Below are positions 35,910 through 44,547 of a DNA stretch of 64,000 nt, in pieces. The DNA is from an uncultured Clostridium sp. Its GTDB lineage: Bacteria; Bacillota; Clostridia; Lachnospirales; Lachnospiraceae. The position numbers and the translations under genes are program-made. The stretch is from the NCBI GenBank assembly GCA_945915475.1, contig CAMEFI010000001.1, positions 62,001-126,000 on the forward strand, given 5' to 3'. The notes beneath the pieces were generated by a model. It was not told the DNA's origin and made no database searches. It saw only the letters and a program-made list of their open reading frames with translations. Positions within the stretch are counted from its first letter, which is position 1. Each line of letters opens with the position of its first letter.

Positions 35910-38837
35910 TTACCTTGCTCCTTTCTGACCGGTTGCAGCAAATAAGCTTCGTAATCGAATCTTTACTGCACCAAGGTTCGTTATCTCATCAATCTTAATC
36001 TGTGTATATATCTTATCTTTCTCTTCCAGAATGCGGCGAACTTCATCCGTTGTAATGGCATCCACACCACATCCAAAGGATACCAACTGTACCAGGTTAA
36101 GATTCGGATCCTGTTGATCTGCCACATACTGAGCCGCCGCATACATTCTCGAATGATATGTCCACTGATTAAGCACCTTTGTATTCACATGTGGTGCCAT
36201 GTCTGCTACGGAATCCTCTGTCACCACAACTGCACCTAAGTCACAGATCAGTTTGTTGATGCCATGATTGATCTCCGGGTCCAAATGATATGGTCGTCCG
36301 GCTAATACGATAACCGGCTTACCCTCGCGTTTTGCAATACGAAGATACTTTCTACCTTCCATTCGAACCAATCGCATATGTTTTTCGTGCTCTTCATATG
36401 CGTAATTACAAGCCATTGCAACATCTGAAAATTTCATTTTTCCAAAATATTTTTCCAACACTGCATGAAATTTCTTTGTGAAATCCTTTCTTCTATGAAT
36501 TCCAAGATATTCATATATGAATTTCACATTTTTTAATTCTTTCACATTTGCCTCTAATACTTCCGGATAATATGCAACAACCGGACAATTATAATGATTA
36601 TCCCCTAAGCCCTCATCAAAATTATAACTGAGACAAGGATAAAAGATTGCATCTACATTCTCTTTCAGCAATGCCTCTATATGTCCATGCATTAACTTTG
36701 CCGGAAAACATACCGTATCCGAAGGAATTGTATGTTGGCCGCTTAAATATAAACTTCTTGAGGAATTCGGCGATGTCACAACATTAAAACCTAATCCGGT
36801 AAATAATGTGTACCAAAACGGGAGCAATTCATACATATTCAGTCCCATTGGAATCCCGATGGTTCCCCTTGATTGTTCTTTTGGAATATTGGAATGTCTA
36901 TACTCATCTAATAACTGTAACTTATATGCATACAGATCATACTGCGGTCCCTTTGCCTTTTTGGCTGTTGGCTTATCACAACGGTTACCGCTTATAAATT
37001 TTCTTCCATTATCAAATGTATTAATTGTTAATTTACAATGATTACTACATCCATTGCAAGTTGTCATTGTAATCTCGTGCTTAAACTGCGCTAAGCTTTG
37101 GGCATCTAAAATGGTACTCTTTCCCGTACTATTCTGCTGAGCATACAATGCTGCTCCATATGCCCCCATAATTCCCGCCATCTCCGGTCTTACTACATCA
37201 TGTCCAATCTCCTGTTCAAATGCACGAAGCACAGCATTATTAAGGAATGTTCCACCCTGAACAACAATATGTTCTCCTAACTGTTTGGCAGAAGCTGCAC
37301 GAATTACTTTGTATAGCGCATTCTTTACCACGGAAATGGAAAGACCCGCAGAAATATTCTCAATAGAAGCCCCATCTTTCTGAGCCTGCTTTACGGAAGA
37401 GTTCATAAATACCGTACAGCGAGAGCCTAGGTCAACCGGCTTATCTGCAAACAAACCAAGTTTTGCAAATTCATCAATCTTATATCCTAACGCTCCTGCA
37501 AATGTCTGTAAAAAGGAGCCACAACCAGAAGAACACGCCTCATTTAAGAAAATGTTGTCAATGGCATTATTGCGTATCTGGAAACATTTAATATCCTGTC
37601 CCCCGATGTCGATAATAAAGTCAACATCCGGCTGGAATTTTTTTGCCGCCGTAAAATGAGCAATAGTCTCTACAATACCAAAATCCACGCCAAATGCGTT
37701 CATGATCATTTCTTCGCCATATCCGGTTACTGCTGAAGCCTCAATATGAATATCCGGATATTTCTCGTATAATTTCTCCAGAAATTCTTTAATGATAGGA
37801 ATTGGATTTCCTCCATTCGGAAGATATTCCGAACAAAGAATATTGGCATTCTCATCTGTTACCACAGCCTTTACCGTTGTGGAACCTGCATCAATACCAA
37901 GATATGCATGTCCGGTAAGAGTATCTACCTTCTGAATATGATCTGAATCCTTCTTATGCCGTGCAATAAATTCATCATATTCCTCCTGTGAGGTGAACAA
38001 TGGTTTGCAGCTTGCATAACCTCCTGTTGCTGTATATGTATCAATCTTCGTAATCAGTTCATCAATCGAAAAAATCTTAGTATCTTTCTTAAGTGCTGCA
38101 CCCATGGCAACAAAATACAGAGAATTCTCAGGAGCAATTCCTTCTAACTTAAGAGTTGTATCAAACGCTTTTCGAAGTTCAGATAAGAATGTCAGCGGGC
38201 CTCCTAAATATACAACTTTGCCTGTGATCTCACGTCCCTGTGCCAGACCGGCAATGGTCTGATTCACAACCGCATAGAAGATGCTGGCTGAGATATCATT
38301 CTTCTGCGCCCCCTGATTCAAAAGCGGCTGCACATCTGACTTGGCAAACACACCACAACGGCTGGCAATTGTATATATCTTCTCATAATGTTTGGCTGCC
38401 TCATTCATCTGTCCGGCTTCCATATTCAAAAGAGTTGCCATCTGATCAATAAATGCTCCTGTACCACCTGCACAGGAACCATTCATACGAACTTCCAATC
38501 CTTCTGTCAAAAATAAAATCTTTGCATCCTCTCCACCTAATTCAATGACAACATCCGTACCGGGAATCATCTTATTCACTGCAACTCTTGTCGCATATAC
38601 TTCCTGCTCAAATGGAATTCCTAATGCATCTGCAATACCCATTCCTGCCGATCCCGAAATAGTAAGACTCATATTCTTATCATCGGGAAATTTCTGCTTA
38701 ATATCCTGAAGCATCGCTACCGTTTTACCGGTAATCTGAGAAAAATGCCTCTGATAATCCTTATACACAATCTGGTCTTTGTCATCTAGTACAACACACT
38801 TTAATGTAGTCGAGCCTACATCTAATCCAATTCTCAT
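35910..38837 (-). CDS. acyl-CoA dehydratase activase-related protein with two BcrAD/BadFG ATPase domains
   Basis: Two ASKHA phosphate-1 motifs (GLDVGSTTLKCVV; GIDAGSTTVKAVV) and two cluster motifs (GSCAGGTGAF; EACSSGCGSF). Confidence 0.85.
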   Translation of the reverse strand: MRIGLDVGSTTLKCVVLDDKDQIVYKDYQRHFSQITGKTVAMLQDIKQKFPDDKNMSLTISGSAGMGIADALGIPFEQEVYATRVAVNKMIPGTDVVIELGGEDAKILFLTEGLEVRMNGSCAGGTGAFIDQMATLLNMEAGQMNEAAKHYEKIYTIASRCGVFAKSDVQPLLNQGAQKNDISASIFYAVVNQTIAGLAQGREITGKVVYLGGPLTFLSELRKAFDTTLKLEGIAPENSLYFVAMGAALKKDTKIFSIDELITKIDTYTATGGYASCKPLFTSQEEYDEFIARHKKDSDHIQKVDTLTGHAYLGIDAGSTTVKAVVTDENANILCSEYLPNGGNPIPIIKEFLEKLYEKYPDIHIEASAVTGYGEEMIMNAFGVDFGIVETIAHFTAAKKFQPDVDFIIDIGGQDIKCFQIRNNAIDNIFLNEACSSGCGSFLQTFAGALGYKIDEFAKLGLFADKPVDLGSRCTVFMNSSVKQAQKDGASIENISAGLSISVVKNALYKVIRAASAKQLGEHIVVQGGTFLNNAVLRAFEQEIGHDVVRPEMAGIMGAYGAALYAQQNSTGKSTILDAQSLAQFKHEITMTTCNGCSNHCKLTINTFDNGRKFISGNRCDKPTAKKAKGPQYDLYAYKLQLLDEYRHSNIPKEQSRGTIGIPMGLNMYELLPFWYTLFTGLGFNVVTSPNSSRSLYLSGQHTIPSDTVCFPAKLMHGHIEALLKENVDAIFYPCLSYNFDEGLGDNHYNCPVVAYYPEVLEANVKELKNVKFIYEYLGIHRRKDFTKKFHAVLEKYFGKMKFSDVAMACNYAYEEHEKHMRLVRMEGRKYLRIAKREGKPVIVLAGRPYHLDPEINHGINKLICDLGAVVVTEDSVADMAPHVNTKVLNQWTYHSRMYAAAQYVADQQDPNLNLVQLVSFGCGVDAITTDEVRRILEEKDKIYTQIKIDEITNLGAVKIRLRSLFAATGQKGAR

Positions 38838-38976
38838 TGTGACACCTCTTTTTCCTTCGTTCCTCTGTCTGTGAACTCTCCCTTTCCTACATCTGCATGA
38901 AATTATAACAGATTATAAGCACGAACATTTTAACACAATTTATAATGTTATGCCAGCCTTTCTTTTGAATGGTATT

Positions 38977-41900
38977 TTATTCAACATTTGTGTCTATTTT
39001 GTGCTTTTTCTTCTTTTTTCCATAAAAACTTTCATAAATGCACGGAACCACTGCCAAAGTAAGCACTGTTCCATAAATCAATCCACCAATTACCACCAGC
39101 GCCATTGGTTGTGCCATATCAGAACCCATGCCGATTCCCATAGCCATTGTCGACAAACCAAGAATTGTTGTGAGTGCTGTCATAACGATGGGACGCAAAC
39201 GATTTCTACCTGTTAATACAATGGCATCCCGAATCTCCATTCCACCTTCCCGCAATTGATTAACGCTGTCCACAAATACAATACCGTTATTGACAATAAC
39301 ACCACAAAGCATAACCATACCAATCATGGCAATAATACTGACATCCTTTCCCGTCAGGTACAATGCAGCAAATCCACCGGTAAAGGCAAGGGGAATGGTA
39401 AACATGATAATAAATGGTCCCTTTAGTGACTGGAACTGTGCAACCATGATCAGATACATGAACAAAATCGCCAATATAAGCATCAAAATCACCTGCTCCA
39501 TTGCCTCCATAACTGTTTCATTTTCTCCATTGTAATCAATACGATATCCATCCGGAAGCTCAATCTTTGCTAATGCCTTCTTCACATCACCCGAAACTGC
39601 TGTGGTTGTATAACCATCTTTAACCTTAGCAGAAATAGAAATATATCGATTCTGGTTCAAACGGTTAATCGTTGCCAGGGAATTCGCATCCTGTACATCC
39701 GCAATACTTCCTACCTTCACCTTCTTCTTTTCTTCGCCCTTTGTTCCTTCTATCTCAATATTCTCCACATCACGTAATGTATAAGCTTCCTGTTCCTCAT
39801 CTGATACATACACCGGGTAGTCTTTCGATGTAGTGCTTAGCGTTGTTGCGGAACTGCTCTCCTTTAACTTTTCCTGTACTGCCTGATATACCTGTGCAAC
39901 AGTTAGTCCATAACCGGCAGCCTTGTCCTTATCGACAACCAAACGATATTCCGGAGTCGCATCTGTAATTCCATTATCAATCTCCGTAAGCCCTTTGATA
40001 TCACCAAGTTTATCCCCAATAACAGCTGCTAATCTCTGTAATTCATCCAGATCCTTACCTTTGACCTGAACAACAATTCCTTCTGTCATCATACTGCTCA
40101 TATCCATGTTTGATGCAGAAACCGATATCTCACAGTCATAATCTTGGGTCTTTTCTAAGATCATATTGGCAATCTCATCATTGGTATGCTTCTTATCTTC
40201 CTTACATTCTATATAATAACTAACGCTATCAAAAGAATCATCCGAACCTAAGCCAATCATAGACATGGAGTTCCCACCTACCATGGCACCTATTGTCTCG
40301 ATGTCCGGAATCTCCAGGACGGAATCTATCACTTTGTCAGATAACTCAGCCGTCTCCTGTAAAGTCTTTGTCTCTTCCGGCATCGTAAGTGTCATGGACA
40401 TCTGTGTTGAATCCATAGCCGGGAAGAACGAAAAACCTCTGCCAAGAGAAAGTACTGCAGATAATACCAATAACCCAACCACACCGATCATCACAATTGC
40501 CTTGTGATCAAGGATTACCGGTAATTTTGAAGCATAAAAATCACTAATTCTTTCTATTGTCTTATTCTTCTTTTCTGATACATGTTCAAATGTTTTTGAT
40601 GCCACCATTGGTACAAAGGTAACCGCAACGATCAGACTGGCAAGCAGCGAATATGCAATGGTAAGACCCATATCTGTGAATAACTGCTTTGTGATTCCGG
40701 TTGTAAACACAATTGGAAGAAATACACATACAGTGGTAAGTGTTGATGCCGTAATGGCACCTGTCATCTGTTTTGCACCCTCAATGGCCGCATCCTTTAC
40801 AGGATATCCTTCATTTCTCAATCGGTATATATTCTCGATAACGACAATGGAGTTATCCACCAGCATACCGACACCAAGTGCCAGACCCGATAAGGAAATC
40901 ACATTCAATGTTATTCCGCTAAAATACATCAGCACAATAGCAAATACAACAGAAACCGGTATCGACACTGCAATAATACCTGTAGGGCGGATATCCTTTA
41001 AGAAGAAAAACAAAATGATAACTGCCAGGATTGCTCCATATACCAGATTACTTAATACAGAGTCCACCACAAGATCAATATACATTCCCTGATCCATTAA
41101 TGTCGTGAAGGTAACTTTATCATCACTCTTACTCAACTCTTCAAATTTATCACTAATCCGGTCAGATACTTCCTTAGTGGAATACTCATTCTGCTTGGCA
41201 ATGGATAGGATAACACCCGGATTCCCATTGACCCTTGTATATATTTTATCACTGTTATCTACCGCTAATACATCTGCAACGTCGGATAACCGGATCGGAT
41301 CCACATCGTCCATCCCCATATCCAACAATACAAAATCTGAAAGACTATCCACATCGTCAAACTTATCACCGACACGGACTAAATAATCAACATCATCCTC
41401 CGTCACATATCCCGCCGGATAATCAAAATTCTGTGCCGTCAGAATCCCTTCGATCATGGAAACGGTAATAATATTATCTAAATCCGCACTATCATATGCC
41501 GTATCCTCTGCTTCATCCAGACTTTCTTCCTGCTCTGCAATCTTTTGCTCTCCCTGTTCTAACTGTACCTGTGCCTGAGTCATCTTGCTATTCGTTTCGC
41601 TTTCTTTTTCTTTCAGTTCCGAATAGCCATCATCTACTTTCTCTTTCCCTTTTGTAATCTTTGCTTGTGCTTTTTTTAGTTTTGCTTTTTGATTCGCAAT
41701 CTCTGTAAGTCCGGCATCTATTTGTGCTTTACTTGTCTGCAGATATGTAATATAACCGGGAAGTGATGTAAATGTAAGGGCTTGTCCATTCTGATCCTTT
41801 TGGGATGCAATCTGTGATTCCATCGCAGCAATTGCAGAATTTATCGCCTCAAGCTGTGCTTTGCTTGCAACATCTTCCGGATTGGCTGTCACAGCAGCTG

Positions 41901-42816
41901 TCAACTGGGCTTGCTGGGTCGTTAATGTCTGATAGCTTGTAAGAACCTCCTGTAATGATGTGATTCCCTGTTCTAAGTCGGTTTTCTGCTGTTTTATATT
42001 CTTCTCTTCTTCCTCTAACTGCTTTTGAGCCGACTGTATATCTTTCTCCGATGTCAGCAATTCATATTTCGTATCATTTATCTGAATCTGTGCCTTTGCA
42101 AACTGCTCACTGGCTGTCTTTTGTCCACTTGCAAGTTGGCTCTTACCATTGCTAATCTCATTCTTACCATCATTTAGTGCCTGTTTTGCATCTGCAAATT
42201 TCTTGTCTAATGCCTCTTTCACTTTCTGATTGGCTTCTTCCACCTTATCCTTACGAATAATAACCTGGACAGATTCTTCAACCGTACCCATTGTTGTAAC
42301 AGATGCAACACCTTCTAAACCTTCAATAGATGGCGATAGCGTATTCTCTACATAATCACTTAATGCAACAATATCCGATCCTTCTAAATCTACTGCTGAC
42401 ACCATAACCGGCATCATATTCGGATTCAGTTTCATAATCATGGGATTCCCTACAGAATCGTCAAAAAATCCGCTCACCTGATCAAGTTTTTCTCTCATAT
42501 CAATGGTTGCAGTATCCATATTGGTATCCGAATTAAATTCCAGCATAACCATAGAATAATTCTCCGAAGACATGGACTGAATATTTTCTATATTATCAAT
42601 GGTTGCAATGGCCTGTTCTATGGGCTTCGTTACTGCTGTTTCCACTGCTTCCGGACTGGCACCGGGATAGGTTGTGATAACGACTGCATATGGTAATTCC
42701 ATATCCGGCAGCAGATCAACCGTCATTTTGGTATAAGCTACTACACCAAGAATGATGACAAGAATAATCCCTACAATTATTGTATACGCTTTCTTAACAC
42801 TGAATTTTGCTATCAT
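38977..42816 (-). CDS. RND (AcrB/HAE1-type) efflux permease with inserted coiled coil
   Basis: TTYPGASPEAVETAVTKPIEQAI, GLALGVGMLVDNSIVVIENIYRLRNEG, GVIVNNGIVFVDSVNQLREGG; long Q/K/E-rich coiled-coil stretch. Confidence 0.92.
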   Translation of the reverse strand: MIAKFSVKKAYTIIVGIILVIILGVVAYTKMTVDLLPDMELPYAVVITTYPGASPEAVETAVTKPIEQAIATIDNIENIQSMSSENYSMVMLEFNSDTNMDTATIDMREKLDQVSGFFDDSVGNPMIMKLNPNMMPVMVSAVDLEGSDIVALSDYVENTLSPSIEGLEGVASVTTMGTVEESVQVIIRKDKVEEANQKVKEALDKKFADAKQALNDGKNEISNGKSQLASGQKTASEQFAKAQIQINDTKYELLTSEKDIQSAQKQLEEEEKNIKQQKTDLEQGITSLQEVLTSYQTLTTQQAQLTAAVTANPEDVASKAQLEAINSAIAAMESQIASQKDQNGQALTFTSLPGYITYLQTSKAQIDAGLTEIANQKAKLKKAQAKITKGKEKVDDGYSELKEKESETNSKMTQAQVQLEQGEQKIAEQEESLDEAEDTAYDSADLDNIITVSMIEGILTAQNFDYPAGYVTEDDVDYLVRVGDKFDDVDSLSDFVLLDMGMDDVDPIRLSDVADVLAVDNSDKIYTRVNGNPGVILSIAKQNEYSTKEVSDRISDKFEELSKSDDKVTFTTLMDQGMYIDLVVDSVLSNLVYGAILAVIILFFFLKDIRPTGIIAVSIPVSVVFAIVLMYFSGITLNVISLSGLALGVGMLVDNSIVVIENIYRLRNEGYPVKDAAIEGAKQMTGAITASTLTTVCVFLPIVFTTGITKQLFTDMGLTIAYSLLASLIVAVTFVPMVASKTFEHVSEKKNKTIERISDFYASKLPVILDHKAIVMIGVVGLLVLSAVLSLGRGFSFFPAMDSTQMSMTLTMPEETKTLQETAELSDKVIDSVLEIPDIETIGAMVGGNSMSMIGLGSDDSFDSVSYYIECKEDKKHTNDEIANMILEKTQDYDCEISVSASNMDMSSMMTEGIVVQVKGKDLDELQRLAAVIGDKLGDIKGLTEIDNGITDATPEYRLVVDKDKAAGYGLTVAQVYQAVQEKLKESSSATTLSTTSKDYPVYVSDEEQEAYTLRDVENIEIEGTKGEEKKKVKVGSIADVQDANSLATINRLNQNRYISISAKVKDGYTTTAVSGDVKKALAKIELPDGYRIDYNGENETVMEAMEQVILMLILAILFMYLIMVAQFQSLKGPFIIMFTIPLAFTGGFAALYLTGKDVSIIAMIGMVMLCGVIVNNGIVFVDSVNQLREGGMEIRDAIVLTGRNRLRPIVMTALTTILGLSTMAMGIGMGSDMAQPMALVVIGGLIYGTVLTLAVVPCIYESFYGKKKKKHKIDTNVE

Positions 42817-42823
42817 TATCTAA

Positions 42824-43753
42824 CTATTCCTTTCTTATAGTATCCGGGTGTTTAAATGCTGTTGGAAAGGTTGCACTTCCTAATAGATGTGCGACTTCCT
42901 CCCTTCCATTGATGATGGTTTCTCCAATCATCGTTACTTTCTGATTATCATATTTTAATGTTGTATGCTGATATTGCATCTTGCCATCCCGGTAAAACAA
43001 CATATTCATATGCATGTAATGGTTGGAACGATACACATAGGAAATATCGACCTGGCCATCCTCATAAGCACTTTTCACTTCATTCAGAATATCCTGCGCC
43101 CCATCAAATTCTAAAAACTGTTCCTCTGCAATAGGGATTCCGCCATATTCTTTAAAGCCTTCGTCCGGATTATAATACAGATAATACTCACAATAATCCG
43201 TCTCTTCTCCACCCTCACTATATACCCGTAGTATCAGGTTCTTTCCTGTATCCTTCATCAGATATCCTTTTCCTGATACAATGGATTGTGTCACTTGATT
43301 CTTATTATCTAAAGTGTACACAAGCGTATTTTTTCTGTCGTTTTCTAAACGATGCAGCAATAAATACGTTTTTGTTGAAAAATCCAGAACCTCCACTGAC
43401 AACGTATCATCTTCTGTGAAGTTATCTGCTACCAGTTCACATCCCGATGCATGCATATACCACAGTTTGTATCCGTCGGAGTCCGTCAATACAAATGCTT
43501 CGTGCATTCCATCCTTGTTATAATCACCATATTGAAAATCCATCACCTCTTCGTTATTTTTCTCTTCAAACATCGTAAACAGATCTCCTCTTGAAAAATC
43601 TGTCTTTTCCTGTATTTTACTATTCTCCGTTGTATCCAACATAATCCGGATATCTTTATTCTGCGAATCCGTGACATACTCCTTTGGGCGGTTACAACCG
43701 CCAATAAACAGCGCAGTTCCTGCTATCAACACCAGAAATATCTTCTTATGCAT
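42824..43753 (-). CDS. lipoprotein of unknown function
   Basis: Signal with lipobox ALFIGGC. Confidence 0.7.
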   Translation of the reverse strand: MHKKIFLVLIAGTALFIGGCNRPKEYVTDSQNKDIRIMLDTTENSKIQEKTDFSRGDLFTMFEEKNNEEVMDFQYGDYNKDGMHEAFVLTDSDGYKLWYMHASGCELVADNFTEDDTLSVEVLDFSTKTYLLLHRLENDRKNTLVYTLDNKNQVTQSIVSGKGYLMKDTGKNLILRVYSEGGEETDYCEYYLYYNPDEGFKEYGGIPIAEEQFLEFDGAQDILNEVKSAYEDGQVDISYVYRSNHYMHMNMLFYRDGKMQYQHTTLKYDNQKVTMIGETIINGREEVAHLLGSATFPTAFKHPDTIRKE

Positions 43754-43763
43754 AGGTACCCTC

Positions 43764-44390
43764 CTATCCAGTTGAAAAAATCACATCTCCCTGTTCTATT
43801 CTGACACGCGCCGCTGTAGCCTCCGTAAGCTTCTTACAGACACGTTCTACATCATCCACAAAAATCTCTATCTTAAGTATTACATCCTGCCCATATTCAC
43901 TATCCATAACCGGAATATTCTCATTTCCCAATAAATACTGTATCTTTCCTAAATCTGTATAATTAGTTGTGAGTATGGTTGGCACAACCAGACGCTTTGT
44001 AATCACATCTGTTGCTGCAATACATGCCTTTGATGCTTCTGTATACGCCCGGACAAGTCCCCCGGTTCCAAGTAACGTTCCACCAAAATATCTTGTCACC
44101 ACAATACAGACATCACATAACGCATTGCCTGTAATCACTTCTAAAATCGGCTTGCCCGCCGTTCCACCAGGTTCCCCATCATCCGAAAAGCGCAATGTTT
44201 TCTGTTGTCCATCAACACAATATGCATAACAGTTATGTCTGGCATCAAAATGTTTCTTTCTTATCTCATTCACAAATGCCACCGCTTCTTCTTCCGTCTC
44301 CGTATGGCGTACATATCCGATAAATCTTGATTTCTTCTCTATGATCTCATCCGAACCCGGTTCTAATATCGTTTTATATTCCTTAATCAT
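43764..44390 (-). CDS. YigZ/IMPACT family protein
   Basis: KKSRFIGYVRHTETEEEAVAFVNEIRKKHFDARHNCYAYCV...SDDGEPGGTAGKPIL...VVTRYFGGTLLGTGGLVRAY. Confidence 0.93.
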   Translation of the reverse strand: MIKEYKTILEPGSDEIIEKKSRFIGYVRHTETEEEAVAFVNEIRKKHFDARHNCYAYCVDGQQKTLRFSDDGEPGGTAGKPILEVITGNALCDVCIVVTRYFGGTLLGTGGLVRAYTEASKACIAATDVITKRLVVPTILTTNYTDLGKIQYLLGNENIPVMDSEYGQDVILKIEIFVDDVERVCKKLTEATAARVRIEQGDVIFSTG

Positions 44391-44547
44391 CTACAGCCCT
44401 CTTATTGCTCAATTTTGCACTATTTCCTATCATAACAAATTTTCCGTTCAAATTCTATACTTGATTGAATAAAGATAGCTTTTTGTGTCCATGTTTGATA
44501 TAATGAATAAAAAATTGTTTATTTACGAAGACTTCTCGGAGGCATAT

